Positions 27,674-39,094 of a stretch of DNA of 64,000 nucleotides are shown in pieces. The stretch spans positions 1,984,001 to 2,048,000 of the forward strand of contig NZ_JASGJZ010000001.1 in assembly GCF_047601025.1 (NCBI RefSeq), read 5' to 3'. A program made the translations under genes and the position numbers. The notes beneath the pieces were generated by a model, which did not search any database, was not told where the DNA came from, and saw only the letters and a list, made by a program, of their open reading frames with translations. The DNA comes from Pseudorhodoferax sp047601025. GTDB lineage: Bacteria > Pseudomonadota > Gammaproteobacteria > Burkholderiales > Burkholderiaceae_C. Position 1 is the stretch's first letter. The number at the start of each line of letters is the position of its first letter.

Positions 27674-27761
27674 GTTCGCCCGCGCGCGGCGAGGGAAAGG
27701 GGACGTGTCGCGGTCGCGCGCGCCGACGCGGATGGTTCGTCCGCGCGCGGCGGGGGGAAGG
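27674..27761. repeat. Pair of 27-bp direct repeats
   Basis: Two copies, 27674-27700 and 27735-27761, differ at only three of 27 positions. Both begin GTTCG, share CCGCGCGCGGCG and end with a purine run AAGG. They lie between the cyclase and methyltransferase genes, about 130 bp after the cyclase-gene boundary. They may be regulatory half-sites or a dispersed GC-rich repeat. Confidence 0.55.
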
Positions 27762-27816
27762 CCGGCGGGCCGCGCGGGATGGATGGGTGGGAAGGGCGGG
27801 AGGGGCGCCCGCCGGG

Positions 27817-30873
<3,057 letters not shown>

Positions 30874-30937
30874 AGTTCTTGCTCTTGGTCGTTTCCTGCG
30901 CGGATGGTGCCATGGCAGGCACCGAATTGCGCAGTCT

Positions 30938-31870
30938 TCAGCGCTTGTCGCGCGACAGAAGCACGATGCCTGCCAGCACCACCAGGGTGCCGGCGATCTG
31001 CAGCGGCGCCAGCCACTGGCCCAGCACGGCCCAGCCGATGAACAGCGTGGCGATGGGCTCGATGTTCATCATCGGCGCGTTGCGCGCCATGTCCAGCCGC
31101 GGCACGCTGACGAACAGCGCTGTGAACGCGCTGCAGTACAGCAGCATCAGCACGCCGAGGCCGGCCCAGCCCGGTGCGTCGTGCGGCCAGGCCATGCCGC
31201 CGGGCACCAGGCCGGCCGCGCCGGCGACGGCCATGCTGCAGAACACCGCCAGCATGGTGTAGAGGCTGCGCACGGCGCCGGGCAGGGCCGCGAGCCGGTG
31301 GTCGGTGACCCAGATGCCGCAGGCGAACACGCCGGCGGCCGCCAGCGCGAAGGCGACGCCGGCGCCCCAGGCCGTGCCGGCGCCGCCGGCGCGCGCCTCG
31401 GCCAGGCGCGCGGGCACGTCCAGCGCCAGTAGCAGGCCGAGCAGGATCACGCCCATCACCAGGCAGGCGCGGCGCGTCGGCCGCGGCCCGCCCAGCGCCC
31501 AGGTCAGCAGGGCCAGCAGCGCCGGGAAGGTGTTGGACACCAGCAGCGCCAGCGCCACCGGGATGCGCGCCACGGCCGAGTACAGGCACAGGCTCTGGAC
31601 GGCGATCAGCAGCCCCAGCAGCAGCTGCCAGCCGCGCGCGGCGGCCGGCAGCGCCAGCCGGTCGCGCCGCCAGGCCACCAGCACCGCCAGCAGGGCCAGC
31701 GCGGCGCCGGACCGGCACAGGATCGCGGCCAGCAGCCCGGTGCCGTGGTCGAACGCCAGCCGCGCGGCCACGTGGTTGCCGGCGAAGCCGCAGGCGACCG
31801 CGGCGATCAGCAGCAGTGCGGTCGGCCGCGGGTAGGGCGGCGCGGGCGAGGCGCGGGAGGGGGCGGGCAC
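30938..31870 (-). CDS. EamA/DMT-family transporter
   Basis: A 310-residue membrane protein with about ten predicted helices arranged as two EamA repeats, as in drug/metabolite exporters. Family features include FAGNHVAARLAFDHGTGLLAAILCRSG in the first half and NIEPIATLFIGWAVLGQWLAPLQIAGTLVVLAGIVLL at the end. Substrate cannot be predicted. It lies 64 bp upstream of the cyclase start in the same direction and could share its transcript. Confidence 0.9.
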   Translation of the reverse strand: MPAPSRASPAPPYPRPTALLLIAAVACGFAGNHVAARLAFDHGTGLLAAILCRSGAALALLAVLVAWRRDRLALPAAARGWQLLLGLLIAVQSLCLYSAVARIPVALALLVSNTFPALLALLTWALGGPRPTRRACLVMGVILLGLLLALDVPARLAEARAGGAGTAWGAGVAFALAAAGVFACGIWVTDHRLAALPGAVRSLYTMLAVFCSMAVAGAAGLVPGGMAWPHDAPGWAGLGVLMLLYCSAFTALFVSVPRLDMARNAPMMNIEPIATLFIGWAVLGQWLAPLQIAGTLVVLAGIVLLSRDKR

Positions 31871-31957
31871 GGGGCGCGGATTGTGCCGCGTGCGGGCCGG
31901 GAGCCGCTGCTGCCCAGGTTACGCAGAGCAGGGGTGCCGGTCAGGAGCCGGCTGGCG

Positions 31958-33865
31958 TCAGAGCGGTGGACGAAGGCGCAGCTCAGGCCGGGGCACCGGC
32001 TCGAATGCGGTGGCGGCCGTCTTGTCCGTGCAGGCGCGCATGAATTCCTGCAGCGCCTCGATGGCGCGTAACAGTGCCTTGTGCTGCTCGGGCGTCAGCG
32101 GCTTCTCATAGCCTGCTGGCGCCGTACCCGAATCCACGGCCCGTTCGGCGATTCTCTGGAAGTCCGTGGCATGTGGCAGATCCTGTTGCAGCGCGGTCAG
32201 TACTCCCGGCGCACGTTCTTGCAGCAGCCGGAGCAGCACGCTCAGGCGCACCCAGCGCTGTTCGTCCCAGCCAGGTCCTCCGTTGGAGAACTGCGCCAGC
32301 AACTCGTCGGCTGCTTTCTCGCCTCGGCCCGCGACGTTCGTGAGCGTTTCAGGTTCCATGTTCAGGTTCAGCCCGCCCTCGTTCGACGCCAGCCGGACGC
32401 GGACGATGCGGTCGCGCACGCCCGGCATGCGCGAGAGCGCGTTGTCGTTCCAGTTCTGCATGGTGTTGACCAGCGCCAGCACGAAGCCTCCCAGGCGGGA
32501 AAAGCCTGAAGTGGTGGCCTGCTGCGGGTCGTCGGCATCGGGCCGGCCCAGGTCCTTCTTGCCGAACAGATGCCAGCGCTCGCCGTAGCCCGAGGTGTAC
32601 TTCTTCGGCAGGTAGACGCGCTCGCGCTGGTCGATCACGTCCTCCAGATTGATGCCGAACGTGGGCCAGCAAGGCACCAGGCTGTCGAACAGGTGCATCG
32701 GGAAGTTCGAGCTGAGCCCGCCGTCGGAGAACCAGCAGCGCCTGAAGCTTGCCTGCCCCGGGGTGTCGTAGTGGATGGCCCACAGCGGAACGGCCGAGAT
32801 CAGGAACGGGAAGCTCAGGCTCAGGCGGGCCGCCAGCAGTACGGGGAACTTGTCCGGCGCAGGTAGTTCCAGCAGGCCAAGCTGCTTGGCGTCCTCATCC
32901 GATGGATCGCGGCCCGCGCGCTTCGGATCGCAGCGATAGGGCGTGCCGTGCGTTTTCAGGTGTTCCAGCACAACTGCCGGCAAATAGGTCTTCAAGTCTT
33001 CGGGATTGAAGAACAGCCTGTCCTGCGTGCGAAAACCGGTGGGCGTTTCATTGGCTGCGGCCAGCGGAAAGATGTAGGGCCGGCCGTGGCTCAGGTTGGT
33101 CGAGAAGATCTGCAGATGGATCGATTTGCGCGTTGCCCCTTCCGGAACCGTGAAAGGGCCTACCGGAAAGCCCGGCGCCTCCCACAAGTGGCCGAAGGTC
33201 AGTGGCTCGTTCTCGGACAGGCCGGCGGCTGTCTGGATCTGCGTGTGCAGCCAGGGCATCAGGGCTGGTAGCCGCGCATCCGTGCCCGTACCCTGGCACA
33301 GGCCGAAGCCGTTGGCCACGACCGGCCCGGTCGCGTCGCGCAAAACGCCGGCGGCCAGGCCGGCCACCAGCGCCACCACGGCGGTCAGCACCGCGCCGTA
33401 GAGCCCGCTGCCCAGCCACGCGGCTACCAGCGCCAGCACGATGGCGGCCAATGTCGCCGGCCAGTAGGCGCGCACGGCACCCAGCACGATGCGCCGGATG
33501 CGCTGGCCGGCCGAAGCGCTGTTCAGCGCCGCAGCCAGCACGGAGAACAGGCGGCGCGTCCGGGGCTGCGGCTGGAACAGGCTCAGCAGCCGGCGCCGGC
33601 CGGGCGCCACCTCTTCCTGCAGCGCTTCGGGCAGCTGTTCCAGGTGATCGAAGCCGGCCCGGGTGCCGGTGGTCCGCCGCCTGTACTCGGCCGCCGCCGT
33701 CACGGCTGCCGCGATCGCGCCCGCCGAGGTGCCGCCGATGTTTTTGAAGCGGTAGTGCCGCGCCAGCGTGGCGATGGCCTTGGGGTAGACGACGCCGCTG
33801 GTGATGCCGCCCTTCATGACCAGATCGCAGAAGCGGTCGGCCGGTGGTTCGTGATCGACGCTCAT
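31958..33865 (-). CDS. Patatin-like phospholipase with internal membrane hairpin
   Basis: A 635-residue patatin-family protein. The glycine-rich oxyanion segment is VMKGGITSGVVYPKA, the nucleophile elbow is GTSAG (Ser47), and the dyad aspartate is in WFSDGGLSSNFPM (about residue 382; DGG in place of DGA). Two hydrophobic helices (about 135-152 and 155-175) interrupt the fold. I chose ATG 33865 because GGAGGG sits seven bases upstream; the ATG at 33871 would leave only one base. The DNA looks less GC-biased than its neighbours, suggesting later acquisition. Likely a membrane-bound lipid acyl hydrolase; physiological role unknown. Confidence 0.87.
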   Translation of the reverse strand: MSVDHEPPADRFCDLVMKGGITSGVVYPKAIATLARHYRFKNIGGTSAGAIAAAVTAAAEYRRRTTGTRAGFDHLEQLPEALQEEVAPGRRRLLSLFQPQPRTRRLFSVLAAALNSASAGQRIRRIVLGAVRAYWPATLAAIVLALVAAWLGSGLYGAVLTAVVALVAGLAAGVLRDATGPVVANGFGLCQGTGTDARLPALMPWLHTQIQTAAGLSENEPLTFGHLWEAPGFPVGPFTVPEGATRKSIHLQIFSTNLSHGRPYIFPLAAANETPTGFRTQDRLFFNPEDLKTYLPAVVLEHLKTHGTPYRCDPKRAGRDPSDEDAKQLGLLELPAPDKFPVLLAARLSLSFPFLISAVPLWAIHYDTPGQASFRRCWFSDGGLSSNFPMHLFDSLVPCWPTFGINLEDVIDQRERVYLPKKYTSGYGERWHLFGKKDLGRPDADDPQQATTSGFSRLGGFVLALVNTMQNWNDNALSRMPGVRDRIVRVRLASNEGGLNLNMEPETLTNVAGRGEKAADELLAQFSNGGPGWDEQRWVRLSVLLRLLQERAPGVLTALQQDLPHATDFQRIAERAVDSGTAPAGYEKPLTPEQHKALLRAIEALQEFMRACTDKTAATAFEPVPRPELRLRPPL

Positions 33866-33966
33866 GTGCATGCCCTCCGGTGGGCATCATGCGCATGCCG
33901 GGCGCCGCGGTCATCGGCAATTTGAAGGAAGACCGCCCGCACCGCGCCGCCGCGGACAATGCCCGC

Positions 33967-34911
33967 ATGGACGAACTCAAGACCATGCGCACCTTCGTCA
34001 AGGTCGTCGACGAGGGCAGCTTCGCGGGGGCCGCGCGCGCGCTGAACGTGGCCAACTCGGTGGTCACGCGCGCCGTCGCCGAGCTGGAGGAGTCGCTGAA
34101 GGCCCGGCTGCTGAACCGCACCACGCGCGCGCTGTCGCTGACCGAGGTGGGCGCGCAGTACCTGGAGCGCGTGCGCAGCATCCTGGAGGAGATCGACGAC
34201 GCCAACGAGCAGGCCTCCGCGGCCACCGGCCGCATCCGCGGCCTGCTGCGCGTGGCGGCGCCGCAGGAATTCCTGACCGCCAGCCTGGCCCGGCTGGTGC
34301 CGCGGTTCGCCGAGCGCCACCCGGGGCTGGACATCCAGCTGCTGCTGTCCAGCCCGCAGGCCGCGGTGCCCGACGACGCGGCCGACGTGACCATCCTGGT
34401 CCACGGCGCGGAGCCGCTGGACGGCAACTTCTTCGCGACGCTGCTGGCGCATGCCGAGGCCGTGCTGTGCGCCACGCCCGAGTACCTGGGCCGGCACCCG
34501 AAGATCACCCGGCCCGAGGACCTGCGCCAGCACACGCTGCTGGTGCCGGAGTCGGCGTTCGAGCGCAAGGTCTGGCTGTTCCGCTCCCAGGGGCGCGACG
34601 GCCCGGACGGGACCATCGCGCTGCAGCCGCAGCGCGCCGCCATCGGCTCGGCGAACGCGGCCGTGCTGATCGGGGCCGCGCGCGGGCACTACGGCATTGC
34701 CGGCACGCTGTCGCTGAACGTGGCCGACGACCTGCGCGAGGGCCGGCTGCGGCGCGTGCTGCCGGACTGGGCCATGTCCTGCTTCCACATCTACGCGGCC
34801 TGGCCCAGCCGCCAGCACCTGCCGCGCCGTACGCGCGCGTTCGTCGATTTCCTGGTCGAGCACTACGGCGGAGCACCCAGGGATCCCTGGCTGGCCGGCC
34901 TGGCGCGCTGA
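33967..34911 (+). CDS. LysR-family transcriptional regulator (CrgA/DsdC-like)
   Basis: A 314-residue LysR regulator: HTH at residues 3-62 (DEGSFAGAARALNVANSVVTRAVAELE) and an effector domain starting near residue 90 (GLLRVAAPQEF). The N-terminus MDELKTMRTFVKVVD is standard for the group. It is divergent from the patatin gene with a 101-bp gap and converges on the APC permease gene. LysR proteins often control the divergent neighbour, so the patatin gene is a possible target. Confidence 0.92.
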   Translation: MDELKTMRTFVKVVDEGSFAGAARALNVANSVVTRAVAELEESLKARLLNRTTRALSLTEVGAQYLERVRSILEEIDDANEQASAATGRIRGLLRVAAPQEFLTASLARLVPRFAERHPGLDIQLLLSSPQAAVPDDAADVTILVHGAEPLDGNFFATLLAHAEAVLCATPEYLGRHPKITRPEDLRQHTLLVPESAFERKVWLFRSQGRDGPDGTIALQPQRAAIGSANAAVLIGAARGHYGIAGTLSLNVADDLREGRLRRVLPDWAMSCFHIYAAWPSRQHLPRRTRAFVDFLVEHYGGAPRDPWLAGLAR

Positions 34912-34941
34912 AGCGCGCCGGCGGCGCCGGCCGGGCGGGGC

Positions 34942-36288
34942 TCAGCGCCGGCCCGGGCCAGCGCGCAGCAGCAGCAACAGCACGCCGCCGCTGGCCAGCA
35001 CGCCCACGCCGATCCAAGCCGCGTTGAAGCCGCCCAGCCGCTGGGAATAGACGTAGCCCAGGCTGGACCACAGCATCCAGGCGCTGCTGGCGCAGAACAG
35101 CAGCGGCACCAGCGGGTACAGCGGCACGCGGAACGGGCGCTCGCGCGCGGCGTCGGTGGCGCGCAGGCGCAGCAGGGCGATGCCGACCAGCAGGAAGAAC
35201 AGCCAGAACACCGGCGCCGTGTACTCCACCATGGCCTGGAAGCCGCCCTTGAAGGCCACGCCCAGCGCGATCAGCGTCAGCGCCAGCGCGCACTGGATCG
35301 GCAGCGCGTGGCGCGGCACGCGGCGCGCGTCGTCCCAGGCCGCCAGCACGCGCAGGGCCGGCCAGTCGCGGCCGAGCGCGCTGGCGGTGCGGGCGCCGAC
35401 GATCATGGTCGCGTTCATCGAGGTCAGCGCGGCCACGGCCACCATGGCCGCGACCAGCTGGCCGGCGCGCGGGCCGAAGGCGGCGGCCAGCACCGCGCTG
35501 GCCACCGCCGGCGACTGCGCCATGCCGGCCAGCCCCAGCACCGACCAGTAGGCCCAGTTGACCAGCAGGTACAGCACCGTGACGATCAGCACGGACGACA
35601 GCAGCGCCCGCGCGATGGCGCGGCGGTCGGGCAGGTCGGCGCTGATGCAGGCCGCGTCGTTCCAGCCGCCGAAGGTCAGCAGCACGAACACCATGCCGAA
35701 TCCGATGCCGGCCGGCGTGGCCGGGCCGGCCGCCGCCGGCGGCGTGGCACCGGCGCCGGTGCCGCCGGCCCACAGCGCCGCGGCGACGATCAGCACCAGC
35801 CCGCCGACCTCCGCCACCGTGAGCCAGGCCTGCGCCTCGGCGCCGCTGCGGATGCCGCGCAGGTTGAGCGCCGTCAGCAGCAGCGTGGCGACGGCCGCCC
35901 ACAGCGCGCTGCCATAGGGCCCCAGCGGCACCAGCTGCGCCATGTAGTCGCCGAACACGAAGCCCAGCAGCGCGATCGAGCCGGTGGTGATGACGGTGAA
36001 GCGCGCCCAGGCGTACAGCAGCGCCGTGCCGCGGCCGAACGCGCGCGCGAGGAAGTGGTACTCGCCCCCCGCGCTCGGGTAGGCGGCGGACAGCTCGGCA
36101 TAGCACAGCGCGCCGACCAGCGCGACCAGCCCGCCGGCCGCCCACAGCGCGAACATCCAGCCGGCCGTGGGCACGCTGCCGGCCACCAGCGAGGGCGCCT
36201 TGAAGATGCCGGCGCCGATGACCACGCCGACCGTGATCGCGACGGCGTGGCGCAGCGTCAGCGGCGCGGCGGCGGCCGGCGGCGTCAT
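34942..36288 (-). CDS. APC-superfamily amino acid permease
   Basis: A 448-residue transporter with about twelve predicted helices. The APC signature loop VGVVIGAGIFKAPSLVAG is near the N-terminus and the family's second conserved segment SAAYPSAGGEYHFLARAFGRG follows. ATG 36288 was chosen because the frame further upstream encodes an arginine/proline-rich stretch unlike a transporter N-terminus. Substrate not predictable. The 357 bp upstream hold no gene. Confidence 0.9.
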   Translation of the reverse strand: MTPPAAAAPLTLRHAVAITVGVVIGAGIFKAPSLVAGSVPTAGWMFALWAAGGLVALVGALCYAELSAAYPSAGGEYHFLARAFGRGTALLYAWARFTVITTGSIALLGFVFGDYMAQLVPLGPYGSALWAAVATLLLTALNLRGIRSGAEAQAWLTVAEVGGLVLIVAAALWAGGTGAGATPPAAAGPATPAGIGFGMVFVLLTFGGWNDAACISADLPDRRAIARALLSSVLIVTVLYLLVNWAYWSVLGLAGMAQSPAVASAVLAAAFGPRAGQLVAAMVAVAALTSMNATMIVGARTASALGRDWPALRVLAAWDDARRVPRHALPIQCALALTLIALGVAFKGGFQAMVEYTAPVFWLFFLLVGIALLRLRATDAARERPFRVPLYPLVPLLFCASSAWMLWSSLGYVYSQRLGGFNAAWIGVGVLASGGVLLLLLRAGPGRR

Positions 36289-36645
36289 GGCGTCCGGGCG
36301 CCCGTGGAGGACGGATGCGGGCTGCGGGCACGGGTCGTCACGGGGGCTCCTCGCTGCGGCGGACCGGCCATTGTGGGCAGGGGCGCCCACGCCGCGCGCG
36401 AGCCCCCAGCGGCCATGCGGGCTTGGCCGGGGCGACTCGGCGGGCTTCGGAAGGTGCGGACGAAGCGCGCGCACCCACGCGAGGCCCGATGTCCTGCTTC
36501 CTGCACCACGCCGCCACGCCCCGGGCTGGTGCGCGGCGGGCCGCATGCGGGCATTCCCGTCCTTGCCCCGGCATGCGCCGGAGCGGCGGCCTGCACCTGC
36601 AGTCCGCCCCGCCCCGTCGTGGGCGCGGCCGGTTCGTTCACCCCT
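36289..36645. other. 357-bp gap without recognisable gene
   Basis: GC-rich intergenic DNA between two reverse-strand genes. Open frames exist on both strands, but their translations are rich in Arg, Pro and Gly and resemble no protein I know. It should hold the promoter for the APC permease gene and the 3' end signal of the channel gene. I see no clear element. Confidence 0.5.
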
Positions 36646-39042
36646 TCAGGCCGGCGGCGGCGCTGGCGCCGGCGCCACCACCACCGTCGGCGGCGTGGCC
36701 ATGGCCAGCCCGGCGGCGCGGAACGCTTCCAGCATCGCGAACAGCAGCTCGCTGCGCACGCCGCCCACCAGGCGCGGGCCGCCGACGTAGCAGATCGACT
36801 GGAACACCAGCATGCCGTTCTCCACGCCCTCCAGCGTCAGCGAGGGCGCCGGCGCCGGCAGCACGGCCGGGTGCGCGGCGCAGGCCGCCAGCATCAGTTC
36901 GCGCACCTTGGGCGCGTCGGTGGCCAGCGGCATCGGCAGGCGGATCAGCACGCGGCCCTCGGCGTTGCTGAGCGTCATGTTGCGCACGGTCTTGGTGATG
37001 AACTCGGAGTTCGGCACGATCACGGTGGAGCGGTCGCCGAGCTGGATCTCGGTGGCGCGCACGTTGATGCGCCGGATGTCGCCCTCGGTCGTGCCCAGCA
37101 CCACCCAGTCGCCCACCTTCACCGGCCGCTCGGCCAGCAGGATCAGGCCGGAGATGAAGTTCTGCACGATGGCCTGCAGCCCGAAGCCGATGCCCACGGA
37201 CAGCGCGCTGGCGATCCAGGCGATGCGGTTGATGCCGATGCCCAGCGCGGACAGCCCGGCCGCCACCACCAGCGCCACGCCCACGTAGTTCAGCAGCGTG
37301 GCCAGCGAGCTCTGCATGCCCGGCTCCATCGTGGTCGTGGGCAGGTAGTGCTCGCGCAGCCAGCGCTGGAACACGCGCAGCGCCACGAAGCCGCCGGCCA
37401 GCACGGCCAGCGCGCTGAAGATGGCGGCCGGCACCAGCTGGAATTCGCCGATCGACAGGCCCCGGCCGATGCGCCCGGTCTGCCCCAGCACCTGCTCGGG
37501 CCCCGTGCCCAGCGGCGCCAGCAGCGCGATGACCATGTAGAAGAACAGCACCAGCCGCGCCAGCGCGGACAGCACCACGGCGGTCTGGTCCAGCGTGGCC
37601 GGCGCCAGCCCGAAGCCGCGCTGCAGCCGCTGGCCGAACTCGCTGCGCGCGGTGAACAAGGCCATGCACAGGTCGTCGGCGAAGCGCAGCAGCACGTAGA
37701 AGGTCACGGCGACCAGGCCGGTCCAGGCCAGCTGCGCGGCCAGCAGGCTGGCGATCGCCAGGTAGCCGGCGGCGACCAGCACCAGCACGCCCAGCAGCAG
37801 CAGCGCCACCAGGCCCAGCACCAGGCCGACCCAGAACGGGCGCTCGGGCGGGGCGTCGCCGCCGGGCGGCGGTGCGTCGTCCGGCGCGCCGCGCAGCCGG
37901 CGCAGCACGCCGAAGCCCAGCAGCGCCAGCGCCAGCGCGGTGGCGGCCTGCGTCGCGTGCACGGCGGCCAGGCTGGTCTGCACGATGTCGTTGACCTGCG
38001 ATGGCAGCCACACCAGCACGCCCACCAGCGCCACCAGCCAGGGGTAGGGGCTGAGCCGGCGCGCCGTCGCGTCCGGCAGGCGCGGCAGCCGCCAGGACGG
38101 CCGCGCGTTGGCCAGCAGCGCACGGCCCAGGCTCGTCACGAAGGCGATGAACAGCACCGACGCGTCGGCCAGCGCCACCAGCCTGCCGCTGAGCGGGCCG
38201 AAGTCGGCATGCACGGCCAGCGTGCGCAGCGCCGTCCGCGTGGCCAGCGCGACGACCAGCAGGTTGACCGCGACGATCGCGATCACCAGCAGCGAGCGGC
38301 GCAGCCGCCCGTTCGGCAGCAGGCGGCGCGCCAGCCGCGTCAGGCCGTGCTCGGCCAGCACGTCGCCGACCGTGATCGCCAGCACCGCCAGCAGCAGCGC
38401 CAGCGCCACCGGCCCGCGGTGCTCCGGCTGGGCCAGCCGCGCGCCGGCCGCGCGCAGCTCCTCGCCCAGCGGCGCCAGGCGCTGCCGGTCGGCCGGCCAG
38501 GCCTCGCCCAGCTCGCGCCAGAAGCCGGCACCCAGCGGCGAGGCGGCGCGGTCGGCCATCTGGGCCTCGAACAGGTCGCGCTGGCGGCTGCGCAGGTCGG
38601 CGCTGCGCTGCTCGGCGTCGACCACGACCAGCCGCGCCAGCCGGATGTCCGCGTCCACCGTGTTGCGCTCGCGCGTCAGCGTGGCGCGCTGGCGGGTGAT
38701 GTCGGGGTCTTCGCTGGCGCCGGCGGCCGGCGGGTTGCCGAGCTCGCCGAGCCGCGCGTTCAGGTCGTTGAGCTGGCTGGTGCGCGCGGCGATGAAGCGG
38801 TTGGCGTCGGCGACCAGCGCGCCGTAGCGGGCCTGCAGCGCGCGCACCTCGTCGGCGCCGCTGGCGATCTCGGGCAGCTGCGCGAAGCGCGCGCGCAGTT
38901 CGGAGACGTCGGGCAGGGCCTCGGGCGCCGAGGCCCGGGCGGCGGCCGCGGCGGCCGGCTCGGCCGGCGAGGCCGCCGGCGCGGGGCCGCCGAGCACGGC
39001 CAGGCCGAGCGTGAGGGCCGCGATGCGGGGAGTCCAGAGCAT
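36646..39042 (-). CDS. Large MscS-family mechanosensitive channel with DUF3772-like N-terminus
   Basis: A 798-residue membrane protein. A signal-like hydrophobic start (1-25) leads into a periplasmic coiled-coil-rich domain (about 45-190, DUF3772-like in position and style), then about ten helices. The MscS core is near the C-terminus: pore helix SALSVGIGFGLQAIVQNFISGLILLAERPVKVGDWV and the beta domain GDIRRINVRATEIQLGDRSTVIVPNSEF. This architecture is that of the large MscK/YbiO-type channels, which release solutes on hypo-osmotic shock. ATG 39042 gives a normal signal-like start. Confidence 0.9.
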   Translation of the reverse strand: MLWTPRIAALTLGLAVLGGPAPAASPAEPAAAAAARASAPEALPDVSELRARFAQLPEIASGADEVRALQARYGALVADANRFIAARTSQLNDLNARLGELGNPPAAGASEDPDITRQRATLTRERNTVDADIRLARLVVVDAEQRSADLRSRQRDLFEAQMADRAASPLGAGFWRELGEAWPADRQRLAPLGEELRAAGARLAQPEHRGPVALALLLAVLAITVGDVLAEHGLTRLARRLLPNGRLRRSLLVIAIVAVNLLVVALATRTALRTLAVHADFGPLSGRLVALADASVLFIAFVTSLGRALLANARPSWRLPRLPDATARRLSPYPWLVALVGVLVWLPSQVNDIVQTSLAAVHATQAATALALALLGFGVLRRLRGAPDDAPPPGGDAPPERPFWVGLVLGLVALLLLGVLVLVAAGYLAIASLLAAQLAWTGLVAVTFYVLLRFADDLCMALFTARSEFGQRLQRGFGLAPATLDQTAVVLSALARLVLFFYMVIALLAPLGTGPEQVLGQTGRIGRGLSIGEFQLVPAAIFSALAVLAGGFVALRVFQRWLREHYLPTTTMEPGMQSSLATLLNYVGVALVVAAGLSALGIGINRIAWIASALSVGIGFGLQAIVQNFISGLILLAERPVKVGDWVVLGTTEGDIRRINVRATEIQLGDRSTVIVPNSEFITKTVRNMTLSNAEGRVLIRLPMPLATDAPKVRELMLAACAAHPAVLPAPAPSLTLEGVENGMLVFQSICYVGGPRLVGGVRSELLFAMLEAFRAAGLAMATPPTVVVAPAPAPPPA

Positions 39043-39094
39043 CGGCGGATCATAGGCAGCCGCCGGCACGCCGGCCGGCGGCCGCGCGCGCCGG

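Noticed and set aside
36289..36645. Reverse frames such as 36338-36574 as a small gene
   Set aside because: Composition is Arg/Pro/Gly-rich, no ribosome site and no recognisable fold.
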